From the NCBI GenBank assembly GCA_038025085.1, contig CM076143.1, positions 14,121,501-14,185,500 on the forward strand: a stretch of DNA of 64,000 nucleotides. The letters are read 5' to 3'. Shown piece by piece: positions 10,646 through 23,229 of the stretch. Position numbers and translations under genes: made by a program. A model generated the notes under the pieces. The model was given only the letters and a program-made list of their open reading frames with translations. It was not told the origin of the DNA and ran no database searches. The DNA comes from Tetragonia tetragonoides (Eukaryota; Streptophyta; Magnoliopsida; Caryophyllales; Aizoaceae). The stretch's first letter is position 1; each line of letters starts with the position of its first letter.

Positions 10646-12166
10646 TCATGAGGCGTAAGCCACGACCTTTCCGTGTTGCATCAGAAAACACCCTAAGCCA
10701 TGCTTAGACGCGTCACTGTAGACCTCATATCCTTCTGTTCCTGACGGCAATGTCAAAATAGGTGCACTCGTAAGACGTTTCTTCAACTCTTGGAAAGCAG
10801 TCTCACACTTGTCAGACCATACAAACTTTGTCATTTTCTTCAACAAGTTTGTGATTGGCTGCGCAATCTTTGAAAAACCTTCCACAAATCGTTTATAGTA
10901 GCCAGCAAGTCCAAGAAAACTCCGAACTTCGGTCACGGTCGTTGGTCTTGGCCAATCTGTAACAGCTGGAGTCTTCTCTGGATCTACGACTACACCATCC
11001 TTAGACACCACGTGTCCTAAGAAAGATACCGTGTCTAACCAAAACTCACACTTAGACAACTTGGCGTAAAGTTGATGTCTTCGCAAAATCTCCAGAACAG
11101 TACATAAATGTTGCTCATGCTCCTCGGCGTTCTTCCAGTAAACCAGAATATCATCAATAAAGACTACAACAAACTGGTCTAGGTAAGGCTGGAATGTACG
11201 GTTCATCATGTCCATAAACTTTGCAGGCGCATTCGTCAACCCAAAAGGCATCACAGTGAACTCGTAGTGCCCATACCTCGCCCTAAACGCTGTCTTCGCA
11301 ATATCAGGCTCAGAAATCCTCAACTTATGGTATCCTGATCGTAGGTCTATCTTTGAGAAAATAGACGCGCCACGCAGTTGGTCAAACAGATCGTCAATCG
11401 TGGGAAGTGGGTATCTATTCTTGATCGTGATCTTATTCAACTCGTGGTAGTCAATGCACAGTCGCATACTACCGTCCTTCTTCCGTACAAACAAAACAGG
11501 AGCACCCCAAGGCGATACACTCGGACGTATGTATCCCTTTTCCAACAAATCCTCAAGTAGCGTTTTCGGTTCCTTCATCTCAGCAGGTGCCATACGATAC
11601 GGTGCTTTCGAAATTGGTGCAGAACATAGAGCTAGGTCGATCGTAAAGTCGATAATGCGTTGTGGAGGCATTCCGAGAATCTCTTCGGGAAATACGTCAG
11701 CGTACTCAGAAACTACATGAATAGGCTGCAGAGCTTCCGTCTCGCGACTCGTATCCACCACATGACAAAGGTAAATCGCTTCACCCTTAGTCACGCACTC
11801 TTTAACCTTCATAGTCGCCACCACCTTCAGCTTAGGCTTGACCACAACTCCTCGATAAGTAATCCTCTTACCTTTAGGTCCTCGCAAAGAAACGCGTTGT
11901 TCAAAGTACTCTATCTTAGCCCTATACTTGTACAACCAATTCATTCCCAAAATAACGTCAAAATCATCCAATTCAAACTGAATCAAATCTGCAGGTAGCT
12001 TAGAACCAGCGATCTCAATCGAACACTTCTCGTACAACGAATTACAATTAACATTCACCCCATTTGGCATCGTAATGTTCGCCTTATACACTGAACTAGG
12101 TTCTAGGCCTATCTTAGAAGCAAAGCTCTTAGAAAGAAAAGAATGCGATGCACCACTATCAAACAA
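10646..12166 (-). pseudogene. Chromovirus protease and reverse transcriptase
   Basis: A 506-residue open frame. It starts inside the aspartic protease (FDSGASHSF, the DSG active site) and includes the clan motif [13 protein letters not shown] follows with [69 protein letters not shown] and the catalytic [10 protein letters not shown], then the start of RNase H ([20 protein letters not shown]). It stops at TGA (10646-10648) after VVAYAS, where relatives have Arg (ASRQLKKHE). CGA to TGA is a CpG transition. RT itself looks intact. Confidence 0.93.
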
Positions 12167-14404
12167 ACAAAAGCGGGAAAAGAATTAACAAGAAAAGCAC
12201 CAGCGATCACGTTCGGGTTTGCTTCTGCTTCATTGCGATTCATCACAAAAATTCTGCCATTAACCCCTCTATTATTGTTGTTGTTGTTGTTTGGCGTGGA
12301 TTAGCAGTAGCAGGAGCTTATACCTGGTTGTTCACCGCAGGAGCAGCATTGTTGCGATTGTTGTTGTTGTTGTAATCCCAGTTTCCACGGTAGTTACCAC
12401 CATTACCACGATAGCCATTATTATTCCCACCACGATTGTAGTTGTTATCGCGGTTCTGCCCGTTAGCATTCCTACCTCGGCTCCAACATTCAGAAGCTTT
12501 GTGACCCGGCTTGTTGCACTCATAGCACTGCAACACGTCACCTCGACAGTTCTTACCAGCATGCATCTTGTTACAGCGAGTACAAGGCGTATTCCTTCTA
12601 GCCATTATCGTAACTCGATGATTATTCAAGTCACGATTTCTATTTGCATTGTGGTTCTAACCACCTTGGTAATTGTTGTTGCCATTAGGTCTTGGCCTCT
12701 TGTCGCCATTGTTCGACTGCGATGGATTGCCTTCGTCGCGCTTGTTCTTACCCAAATGCGTGTCACGACGTCCAACAATCCTCTCCTGATTCAGGGCCTT
12801 GTCATAAGATTCCTGAAAAGTGACAGATTGTCCAGTGACAAAACATTAGATGTCCCATTTCAGTCCATCCTCGAACCTTTCGACTCGCTCAGCTTCAGTT
12901 GTCAGCAGATTAGGAGCAAAAATAGCAAGCTCGTTGAACTTGGCAGCATACTCGACCACAGACAGCTTGTCTTGGCTTAACCCTTCAAACTCACGCTGTT
13001 TAAGGCGTCGTAGGGCAATAGACAATAACACTTAATCATATTGATATGCTTTAGCACTTGGCTCACAAGAGAGTTGATAATGCTCAACAAAAATTTTCCA
13101 TAAATTCGAGATGGATTTCCCATCATGTCACGACGATAAGAGATAGCATTCATGCTTTTGGTCAACCATGAAAATATGTGACAACAACAATGATATAAAC
13201 AAATCACAACGACTTTCATATAATCAAATGAAATAGTTTTGCAATAAAATAGATTGCAAAATAAATAAGAGTCATAAATATTTGTTGCTTAGGCAACTAC
13301 ACACCACACCAATCTTGACCACGCAGGGCCATTACAAAATAAAATAATGTTTCTAAACGAAACTATAAATCTAGCCAACAAAATAGCTAAACAACAACTT
13401 TCCAAAATAAAATAAAATAGCTAAACAGCAACTGGGTTCTGCTTCGATCCAGGAGGCGTATCATCATCATCGTCCCTCCTTGGCTTCACTTCCCTACATG
13501 GCGTGTAAGGATGTTCGTCACCTCTGAACTTATGAGGCATGAAGCGCCTTCTAAAGTTATCCATAATTTGCGCTTCTTAGACCAGCAGCTCTCACAGATG
13601 TTCTTCGGAGTAGGCACCAAGACGTGATTTAACCTTCCATTCGAACTCAGACAAGCATAACTCATTGCCAACACCCTGAAAAGTTAGCGCCCAATGATTG
13701 CCTTTTCCATACTTCTCATCGTTGATGTAGCCGCTCCTCAGTACCACATCGTCATACTTCTCCTTGAGACCTCTCCAAGGATGCATGTTAGGTAAGCCAG
13801 CTAGTAAGAGTTCTACCCAAAAACCTTGGTGTATCCTCGTACGGTTCTCATACTCGTATCACTCGATCGTAGTGAATGCGTGATCGATGTAGGCACGGAT
13901 GTCATCTAGCTCGGCACCAGTGGCAAAGAAAGGCTCCACAGGAGGAGACACATCAGCAGGAGGCGAAGGAGGTACAGAGTTGTTGCCGCTTGCATCACCA
14001 ATATCCTCTAAGTCTGGCATGCTAGGTGAATCAGGGACACCAGCTCCACACTCAAAACGCATCTCTAGATCCACAGAATTAGGCTCAATGCTTGGCTCGT
14101 CAGTAGGAGCATCGTCAGCTTAAGGTCCGGACTCCGTAGGTTCCTCTTCAGACTCAGGATTCTCGTTAGCTTCCAAGTCATGGTTAGGCTCAATTGGAAC
14201 GTCATCATCACGATCCTCATGCGCGGGTTGATCCACCTCGTGCGCGCCAATGTCTTGCGCCTCGCGCTTTTGCGTGGCCTCGTCACGCGTTGGTTCGCTA
14301 TCAGAGATGTCTACGTATTCCACCTCGTTCTTGGGTGCAACGATCATCGCTCGTTGTTTTCTACCTCTAGTTGATTTCATCGCGGTCAGACGAGTAATTG
14401 CCAT
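12167..14404 (-). pseudogene. Chromovirus gag, broken
   Basis: The start is the ATG at 14404 (MAITRLTAMKSTRG), just inside the PBS side of the element. The N-terminal acidic part runs to a TAA near 14118, then continues in the same frame through 13859 and 13592-13786 (HPWRGLKEKYDDVVLRSGYI). A frame change then leads to the capsid end at 12846-13031 (LSVVEYAAKFNELAIFAPNL). Next is a nucleocapsid with two zinc-knuckle-like motifs (CTRCNKMHAGKNC and CYECNKPGHKASEC at 12318-12629), followed by an Asn/Gly-rich tail. At least two in-frame stops and two frame changes separate these parts. Gag would coat the element RNA in the cytoplasm; this copy cannot. Confidence 0.82.
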
Positions 14405-14580
14405 CTACAAAAGGGCAATCAAACAATTAGAACATTTAAATCACAATTAAGGTGATTTCAAGTAATTCCTAACTTCTAGTACTACTACTCTCAACGACTT
14501 TAATTATATTTTATTTTCCCCAAAATGAAACTAATCTTTATTAATTTATTTATTAAACCTATGCAACCTTTTAAACCTAG

Positions 14581-14593
14581 GGCTCTGATACCA
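14581..14593 (-). promoter_or_regulatory. Primer-binding site, initiator Met tRNA
   Basis: Minus strand reads TGGTATCAGAGCC two bases inside the 5' LTR, the standard plant PBS complementary to the 3' end of initiator tRNA-Met. Confidence 0.92.
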
Positions 14594-14595
14594 TT

Positions 14596-17144
14596 TGTAA
14601 CACCCCCGAATTCGCAACGATTTCCCGAAAACTATCGACGTCCTTATCCATAACTCGACACCGCTGAACCGTCACAATCCAAGGGTTAGTTACTGCAACA
14701 TTTATCGCTAAGGAATAAATGCTAAGCATAAAGGAAGACTAGGTATCAAAGGAAGCATCTAAACAAACTAAACCTTAATATCAGAGTTGTCTATCAAGTG
14801 AACTTAAGTCCATTAAAGTATTATTACAACTTTGCCTTCAAGGGCACAAACCAAAATCCCCCAATCCAAAAGAAATAATAAGTCTAGAGAACAAGCCAAC
14901 AATTAAACTTCAAGCTATCCGTCCTCACTCAGCTACACCTGCACTTTGGTTTCCGTGACGGAAACAAGGTACAGAAGAAAAGAGAAGAAACAAAAGAAAA
15001 CAAAAATCAGATAAACTGAATAAACGTCGTCCATACCCAGTAAAAACACTTTCGCAAACCTTACCTAGGTTTTAGAAGAATCATTGGAATTCATTTGCAT
15101 GCACAAGTAGACATACAATCAAGCACACGCAAACTCGACATTCAATTACATGCACATCTTGCTTTAGTGATCACTCGAATACAAACAGATAAACCATCTT
15201 GATTAGAGAAATAAGAGAGCGAATAGAACAGCGATTACCCATACTGTTCATAGATAGATATAGACATGCCATGGACTTACTCTAGTGTATACTCACACTA
15301 CCTCTAACATAATAATCGATATGTAGAGAATTAAACGATGGGGAATGATCCGTCCCGAACACATTACGAGGTGTCCATAATAAGTAACTTGGGAATCACG
15401 CATCCCTAGACTACATCGATTAGATGAGTCTCGATTGCTCGACTACTCCTAGGGATCCATTAGGAGTCTTATTCTCATTATAATTCAATTCACATACTTG
15501 CATTGATTGACCTAGTGGTACAACGAGACCACGACATACTACTTCATTTCATGCTCATGATAATGAATAATATTAACAACGATAATGACATAAATGCATA
15601 TTATCATAATCATGCTTCACATATGTCTAATGAAATTTCGGCAGCACTTCGGTAGTAAATCATGATAGCCAAAAATTACACTTTCACAAATAAACATCAA
15701 GATATACTAGTAGGTGCTCATTAGCACCCAATAATAGCTCATTCCAATTATCATATATATATTATCATAATAATACTAGAAATTCAACATCGCCATACAT
15801 GCTCAATAATTAGCATATGAACTAATTAATTAACGAAACTTCATAAACTTGTCATACTCAATATAATTCATATTTACAGCGAAGAATATATTTCTAGTTC
15901 TCATAATTAACGACGATATAATTTAATCATGCTTCGCATATTAAATTCACAATAATTTATCAATTAGCACATAACACATCAAAATAGTTTTGATGGGGTT
16001 TTGAAAAGAGGTAGGCACAATCGCTTACCTAACAAACGCTCACTACGCATTAGGTAACTTTGCTAATTACAACCCGATCACGCTTGTCCGTTTGGTCCTA
16101 ATTAAAAATAATTACCGAGATATAATCAGTAAATACGAAAATCCAAATAGTACTGAAACTGTAAACTAATATTTTTATTAAATTTCTTGATTTATTCCAA
16201 CCAATATAGGCTTTTGAAAATCCGGATTTGGACTCCAAACGAGTACAGTAAAATAAAAATAATTACTGAAAAATACGAAATTAATTAAAACGAAAATACA
16301 ATTTCGAAACCCTAACTTATTGTGCAAGTCTCGACCACGGTCACCCACAAGGGGACCCATGGTCGGACCCATCAGCACCATCACCACCCCCTGACCACCG
16401 TGGTCGACGGTGGTGACTCGCCGGTGACCGACGGCCAAGAGAGAGAGAGAGAGAGAGAGTTTGCGGGAGAGGGAGAGAAGGAGAACGAGAGAGAGAGAGA
16501 GAGAGAGAGAGAGCGACTTAAGGAGAGAGAGGGGGCCGGGGAGCGACCGGTGGGTCCGCCCAAGACGGTCGGCCAGGAAGCGGCGGTGGCGCCAGACCGC
16601 CTGCGAGCAAAACAGGGGAGAGAGAGTGTGTATTATCTCGAGGGAGAAGGAGAGAAAGAGAGAGAAAGGAAGAGAGAGAGGGATGGGCGGCTCACCTTGG
16701 TGGTGGCCCTGGTTTTCTTTGGCGATGGGCGACAGCAAGGGGGAAGGAGACGCAACTGAGAGAGAGGGAAAAGAGAGAGAGAGTGTCGTGTGAGGAGAGA
16801 GAGAAATTGTGAGATTTTGGCTAAGTTTTTGCAAACTGATCAACTGGCCCATCTCATAGCTTATATAGGTGCCTAGTCAATGAAAGTCAAAACCTACTAG
16901 ACCTAGGATTAATTTTCTGATTTAATTATTAATTAAAAACAATTAAAACTAATTAAATGCTAATTAAAACTAATTAAAACAATATGAATAATCCCTCTAA
17001 TTGCTAATTATAAATCCTGAAATTCCCATAATAATAATTAATATTATTATGGCTTAATTTGAGTAAATCGAATCGTTAAATAAATATACGATTTAAATCT
17101 CCGAAACTATTTATTATAATTATAGAAAATAATGGGGTATCACA
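14596..17144 (-). repeat. 5' LTR of the chromovirus
   Basis: 2,549 bp. It is next to the primer-binding site and so is the promoter-bearing LTR. On the minus strand a TATA segment (cctatataagct, near 16860) lies only about 280 bp from the LTR start. The inferred U3 is therefore very short and the R-U5 part exceeds 2 kb, beginning with a CT-rich tract (GA-rich at about 16435-16800 on plus). Confidence 0.93.
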
Positions 17145-17149
17145 GGACA

Positions 17150-19150
17150 TTACTGAACTGAATTGGACACAACTGAACTGAATTTAACACAACTTGATAT
17201 GTGAGACAAAAAGTATGTTTCTAAACTCAGCATCACTGAACTGAACTGAACATCGAATCATTTAACTGAATTTGAAATCACTGAATTGACATCTAAAGTG
17301 AACTGACCTGACCTGAAATGACGGTATAAGCTCTAACAAATGCCCCCTTAATATGATTCTATACATGAAGGGGAGTTAAGAATGATTAAATAATCATATC
17401 AATACCACGCTTGGCTAACATGCATGATCTACTATGCAATAGTAACGGGTTAAATTTATATTGTCTAGATCATACTCCCCCTCCTGATTTTTTATCAACC
17501 CCCCCCCCCACATTCAACATTATGTATTGATGTCATATCCATGCCTCTTCATTCTAGAATTGGTCCTTTCTTTCTTACTTTACATGTAGAGTCGATGCCA
17601 TAGATTTTACATCTTTTTTTTGTTCCATTTAGCTCATATTTCAATCATTTTTAATGGGAATTTGTCAATTTTACTAACAAAATATGTTCAATTTTAATGA
17701 TATATAGATGAAACAATATCTACTACCCCTAAAACAATAGGAAGCAAAATCTTCTTTTCAACATCTACAATCACACTACACCATTACCAACCCCAACCCC
17801 TCTCCCCAAAAAAAGATAAAAAAAATGCCAGAAAGTTTGTGATGATATTTCTTTAATTTCAAATTTTGGCTATGAATTTTATAATATAGACAATTAACAA
17901 TGGCAATTAGACAATCAACAATGTTAGGTTCATCTAAAAGGTATTCTGAGTTTGTATGGTGAAAACTTTAAAAAATATATTTTTAATTGAAATTGGTGAT
18001 AAGAGTTACAATTGCTCATTATTGTGCCCCATATACATATAATGCATAATAATCTTATTATATGGTATTAATGATATTAAAATGATTATATTAATGTTTA
18101 TTTATACATAAAGAAATAACTTTTCATAAATGATAGTTATACTTATGATTTTCGATCGATATGATCAATAATTTTGTGATCACATCCTACGCCTTATCAA
18201 ATCATCTAAGATTAGATTTAAAAGTGCCACCTATGTGAGCCACTAAGCTAAATAAATAACAAAATATAATTAAGAAATAATATCAGGTGAAAAGAATAAG
18301 TTATATTTATAAGACATAAAATTAAGGAGGTGTTTTCTGGCATTACTAAGTTGTAATATCAGGTATTGTATTTGGTAGTTTTTCAGGTGAAAAGAACAAA
18401 TCCTAATGTCCTATTCTTTTCAACGAAGTGGTGTAAAACAGCACGAAACTGAACGGAAAAAATGACACGAAAGATGAGGTAACAGAATGACATAATGGAA
18501 ACAAAAAATGTGAGAGAAAATAAAATACAAAATGAGATGCAGTGCATATTTAAATGAAACAAATCATATAACTTTGCATATATACAACGCTAATTAATTC
18601 CACTAAATATTATATACAAGTATAAAGCTAATATACAAAATAATACATATATAATACCATATATGTCATTCTGACAAATTATTTCAATATATGAAGAACT
18701 ACTTAGCCTCCCCAAGCATATAAGACGTCGAACATGTAAAGTTCACAAATAATTAAAGTTTAGGATGATAAAAAGAGTTTGACTTATAAGTTTTAGAGTT
18801 TTAACAGAGTTTGATAGTCCATAGAGCACATGTAAGAGAAAAAATTACTTAATAAGTTTTTTAAAAAAATAGACAAATACATGTGAAAAGCGAAGAGATT
18901 GTCGTAATTTTTTTTGTTTTTCTATTGGTGCATTTATGCATACCACTAAAAATATTGAATGTAAACTTTTCACTAGACCTTACAATGCACAAGATTGCCT
19001 TCATATCTAACACGAATCCAAATTATCGAAGTGAAATTGCCTACATACTACGATCCTCGATATCATTTATCAACATCATATGAGTGTATTTATTTCAAAA
19101 TATTAACACTTAAAGTAGTGGTTGGAACAGCTCGCAAAATTTAACCACTT
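17150..19150. other. AT-rich intergenic DNA, no gene seen
   Basis: Begins with an actgaactgaat low-complexity tract (17150-17320) interrupted by the chromovirus. After that, no frame encodes a recognisable domain. The open frame at 18883-19083 looks random. Confidence 0.55.
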
Positions 19151-19178
19151 CCGTGCAACGCACGAGCTTCATATCTAG
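19151..19178 (+). mobile_element. Helitron 3' terminus
   Basis: A short hairpin (cgtgc aac gcacg) is followed after about 11 bp by CTAG and a T, the hallmark of a Helitron 3' end. The 5' end could not be placed. Confidence 0.55.
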
Positions 19179-19285
19179 TTATAAATATTATGTGTTTGTG
19201 AATCTGTGATGTATTGAGAGATGAGATTATTTTGATCACGAATTGACATGGAAATCCTAAACTCTTATTATTTAAATTAATTTAA

Positions 19286-19315
19286 CTAGTGTGTATGCCC
19301 GTGCGATGTGTGAGA
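19286..19315 (-). mobile_element. Helitron 3' terminus, opposite orientation
   Basis: On the minus strand a degenerate hairpin around gcacgggc is followed by CTAG-T at 19286-19289. The element would extend rightward from here; its other end is not identified. Confidence 0.4.
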
Positions 19316-19944
19316 AGTTTCAATTCTTTTTGGATATGTTTTTAATTTAATATTTTTTGATGGGTTACCTTGCTTTTAACTTTGTTGTAATAATTTTTTT
19401 TTTCTTTTTTGGTGCTAATTTTATGATTAACTGGTAAATGAAACTGAAATAACACCAAAGCGAAATTTGGAGAGGTTTCATTCGCAGTCTGACTCTTAAT
19501 TTATTTAGGGAAAATATTATATTGTTGGGGGGAGGGATGCCCAGACATGATAATAGTCATTCATTGGCCGTGTATTAGCCTTTGACAATAAAAAAAAAAA
19601 AGGAGTCATTCATTGGCTTGTGATTCCTCTATAAAAGTTAGAGGTATCTACCCTTAAATGACATCATTTGTTGCATTATAGTTCTATTTATTATGATTAG
19701 TCATATTGTAAACTTTGATCTATATTTGACTGAGTACTTAGGAAACATTATTAGCCTTTTATTAACAAACTTGTGAATACTCTGTTATAAAGCTCTTCTA
19801 TCAAAGATTATCATGGTAGACAATGGATAGAAATGAACTAAGTACATCAAAAATTTATCGAAACAAACTTTGGGTGGCCCATGTCCCATGTCCTAGCGCC
19901 CAGCTAGCGCCATGTCCCATATCCCAGCGCCCATGTCCCAAGTC

Positions 19945-21225
19945 CCATGGGTGAAATCAAAGTTCGGGGACCCGGATGACCGCCGAAGGCATCGCAGGTC
20001 CTCTAGAGTGACGATAGACATACCGGAGAATTTTGGACAAAAAGGATGCCGGGTCCTGAGAAGCCGAAAATCAAAGGATATAATCCACTTTTTTTGGGCT
20101 TCCAGGAGGCCCAAAAACAAAGGTGGATATTTTCGCAGCACATCGCACGGGACGCCCTTAGGGAACATATGAGGCCCTTGTGGCCCGTTATCGGGTCCCT
20201 GATAGGCTTGTAAGGGCATTTTTATGGGACACCAATGTAAGAGCCGGAACACTGAAGACATGGGTGATATCAAAGTTCGGAGATTCGGATGACCCTCTCG
20301 GGGCATCGAGGATCCTCTAGTGACATGATAGAACCCCCGGAGAAGTTTGGGCAAAAATGACACCGGGCCCCCGGAAGCCGAAAACGAAGGTCATAATCCA
20401 TGTTTTTTGGGCTTCCGAGAGGCTCCGAAACGAAGGTGGATATTTTTGCACCACATCGCACGGAACACCCCTAGTGGAAACAGGAGGCCCTCGGGGTCGC
20501 TTATCCGGTCCCTGAAAGGCTTGGAAGAGCGTTTTATTGGATATTGGTGTACGAGTTAGAACACCAAAGACATGAGTGATATCAAAGTTCGGAGATCTGG
20601 ATGACCATCTCGGGGCACCGAGTGTCCTCTAGGGTCATGATAGAACTCCCGGCAAAGCTTGGTAAAAAATTACACCTGGGCCCAGGTAGCCGAAAACGAA
20701 GTATATAATCCAAGTTTTTTGGGCTTTCGGGAGGCCCTGAAAAGAAGGTGTATATTTTTGCACCACATCGCACATAACACCACTAGGGAACTTTTTTTTT
20801 TTTTTAAGTTAAGGAAGAGAATGAAGTTAGGAACGCCTCCTCTCGAGGGCACCACTAGGGAACATGAGAGGCCTTTGGGGTCTCTTATCCGGTCCCTGCT
20901 AGCTTTGGAAAAGCGTTTTACGGGACATTGGCGTAAGAGTCTAAACACCAAAGGCATGGGAGATATCAAAGTACGGGGATTCGGATGACCCTCCCGGGAC
21001 GCCGAGGGTCCTCTAGAGTCATGGTAGAACCCCTAGAGAAGTTCGGGCAAAAATGACACCGAAGCCCCAGAGAACAAATGTTTTGACCTTTTAGGAGGCC
21101 ACGGAACAAATATGCATATTTTCAAACTAAATCGCAAGGGACACCCGTAGGGAATATGGGAAGCCCCCGGGTTAGGTTATCGAGTCCTTAATAGGCTAGC
21201 AGGGCCTCTTATTGGACATCGTAGG
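19945..21225. repeat. Tandem satellite, about 313-bp unit, four copies
   Basis: The string gatatcaaagttcgg followed by ggatgacc recurs at about 19949, 20264, 20576 and 20958. Spacings are about 315, 312 and 382 bp; the third unit is longer because of an insertion at 20792-20849. Shared internal landmarks are gaccctcycggg, gggtcctctagag, ttcgggcaaaaatgacacc, ttttttgggctt and caccacatcgcac. GC content is clearly higher than in the flanks. The overlapping open frames on both strands recur at the same phase in each unit and look like a by-product of the repeat; no domain is recognised. Confidence 0.88.
20792..20849 (-). mobile_element. 58-bp retroposon tail with 14-bp TSD inside the satellite
   Basis: Poly(T) plus aagttaaggaagagaatgaa and following bases, flanked by identical caccactagggaac at 20778-20791 and 20850-20863. 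It is read as a 5'-truncated retroposon 3' end on the minus strand. Confidence 0.8.
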
Positions 21226-21830
21226 TTAATCAACGGTTTTTGGGTAGCGAGCATGACTCCCCACCACCTGTACCGCCGAACCTACCCTCAAGCCATTTCT
21301 ACTATCATAATGAGGTCTCATAATTATTATTTTTTCCATTTTTAAAGTGATTGCTAATAAAAAAAGATTAGGTTTTTTCTATTCTTCAGCGTATTTTTTT
21401 AATTAAAAATTAAATTAAATAGCTGAAATTTGTGAAAAATAAAAATATTAAATATTTTTTCTTAACTTAATAATATACTTAAAAAGTTTGACGTGAAACT
21501 TTTGAAAAATAATTCTCCAAATTCTCATAACCTCAGAATAAAAGTTATGCATTGGGCATGTCTACTCGTGTTAGAATCATTAAACCTCTCTAAGACTCTT
21601 TTGTGGGTAGTAGAGAGGGCATGTGGGCAAAAGAAGGCAAGCGACATGACATGAAATACCTACCATTATGAAAGTTATGCACTGGGCATGTGTACTCCAC
21701 GGTTTTTGGGTACCGAGCATGGCTTCCCACCAACCAGTGCCATCTAACCTACCCCCAAGCCCTCTCTACTATTATAGTGAAGTCTCATAATTTTTCCCAA
21801 TTTTTTTGAAGTAATTTCTAATTTTTTATA
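21226..21830. repeat. Two diverged copies of a direct repeat
   Basis: cggtttttgggtagcgagca at 21233 recurs as cggtttttgggtaccgagca near 21700. Both are followed by ccccaccacc/ccaccaacc, aacctaccc, caagcc and ctctact-type strings. The strings gggcatgtctactc and gggcatgtgtactc precede or lie between them. This looks like a tandemly duplicated non-coding repeat about 465 bp apart. Confidence 0.7.
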
Positions 21831-22923
21831 ACATATTTTTTACTTTTCAGCATAGCTTTATTTTTAAAAATTAAATTAAATAGTTTTAAACATTCAAGTT
21901 GGTATAATTGTTTAGAGAAAACAATGTAAACCAATATATGGTACTAAGCTTAATGAAGTTGGAGGGGTTATCTTGCAAATAGAGGATGTGTAAATACCAA
22001 ATGCATATTAGCAATCCTAAATAAAAATATGAAGAACCATACCAAAATGGGGATTGGTTGTACACAATGCCGCAAAGATGGCAGACGACGACGATGAGAT
22101 GCAGATACGATTGTTGAACATATGGGAAGGTAGGAGATAAATTGATGGTGTGTAGTTCATTCCATCATCTATTCATAAGAGAAGAATTACCTTTTTTTTT
22201 TGGCTCATCAATATGTGAAGAAATTAGCTACTACTCAATTTCTTGGATTTGTAGCGTCTGACAACTTGTTAATGAAGGGAATGGGCTGAACGAGTCATTA
22301 AACTCCATTATGTTTTTGTAACGTCTGATTGTTGCTACTTTTTTTTATTATTTTATTTTTACTGGCCATAAGTCACTTAACACGTCATTAGTAAATAGAC
22401 ATGCCACTAGTAAATAGATACGCCATTCGCAACGGCTGGTGTGGCGAGTTCTGATTTGATTATTGCGTGTTAATCTAATTATATATATTTGCTCATTCAA
22501 GCGTTTACAATTTTTTTCAACGGCAGTAATCTCCAACTTTAATGAAAATGATACTTGAATCAAGGTTTTTGTTGGAAACAATTGAGAGGTGCGCCACTCC
22601 TCTATGCCGCTACCCACCCCAATAGTTTAATTTTCTCATTCATCCTTTGACATTTATTGGTATTGTTGTCTCAATTTTTAATCTTTTTTTTTGTTTTTCT
22701 TCACATGAACTTGTATAACACGGACTTACTGTAGGTAAGACAATTATAACTTTTTTTAGTGAAACAAAACTGACAATTCATAATAAACGACACCCATATT
22801 TTTAATTAGTAACTCATATTATTGTGAGTTGACGTCACACAAGAGTTGCTCGTTTTTCTTAACCAACTAATCGGATGACGCAACAGATAATGTGTCAATT
22901 GTCGTTAAATTATTGTCTTTTAA

Positions 22924-23016
<93 letters not shown>

Positions 23017-23140
23017 GATTTCTTTTAAGTTGTCAATGTGGGCCTTAAAAGCAATGGGGCAAGACACAAATACTGCTATAATTATTTTTTTTCTTACAAG
23101 TTACAACATGTTTTCGTTAAATATTTTCTATTCAAAATGT
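21831..23140. other. AT-rich intergenic DNA
   Basis: No recognisable gene. The frame at 22348-22617 has no domain. A palindromic AT microsatellite lies near the right end. Confidence 0.55.
22926..23013. repeat. Self-complementary (AAT)n/(ATT)n microsatellite
   Basis: A run of ataataata switches to attattatt, so the two halves are reverse complements and could extrude a long AT hairpin. Confidence 0.92.
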
Positions 23141-23229
23141 CTCTTATAAGACCGCCTTAAGAGGCCACCGTTATGATAATGACGTCATACTTGTTTGAGA
23201 CACCTCACGTTGAGGTACTCTCATATGAG
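23141..23229. mobile_element. Small hairpin MITE, copy 1
   Basis: Ends ctcttataagaccgcc and ctctcatatgag are inverted relatives, with tgacgtcat in the middle. The same layout is found at 41218-41324, so this is a dispersed MITE family. Confidence 0.6.

Larger units (their letters stand above)
5931..17144 (-). mobile_element. Complete Ty3/gypsy chromovirus (Tekay/Del-like), degenerate
   Basis: The element is 11,214 bp with two long LTRs, both reading TGTAACACCCCCGAATTCGC at the left and GGGGTATCACA at the right on the plus strand. The 5-bp target-site duplication GGACA is present at 5926-5930 and 17145-17149. The internal order on the minus strand is PBS, gag, protease, RT, RNase H, integrase, chromodomain, PPT, which defines Ty3/gypsy. 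The C-terminal chromodomain plus LTRs of about 2.6 kb suggest a Tekay/Del-type chromovirus (clade inferred, not computed). Several stop codons and frame changes make it non-autonomous. The LTRs differ at only a few positions per 160 bp in the stretch I compared, suggesting a moderately young insertion. Confidence 0.93.

Noticed and set aside
11378..12980. Plus-strand frames over RT, protease and gag, including a 229-residue one
   Set aside because: Antisense shadows of retrotransposon coding sequence; Ile/Val-rich composition reflects the Asn-rich gag complement.
5931..17144. Endogenous pararetrovirus instead of LTR retrotransposon
   Set aside because: Paired LTRs, target duplication, integrase and chromodomain are present; no movement or coat protein is seen.
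19893..20988. Long frames on both strands of the satellite
   Set aside because: They recur at the same phase in each unit because the repeat is conserved, and show no domain or start context.
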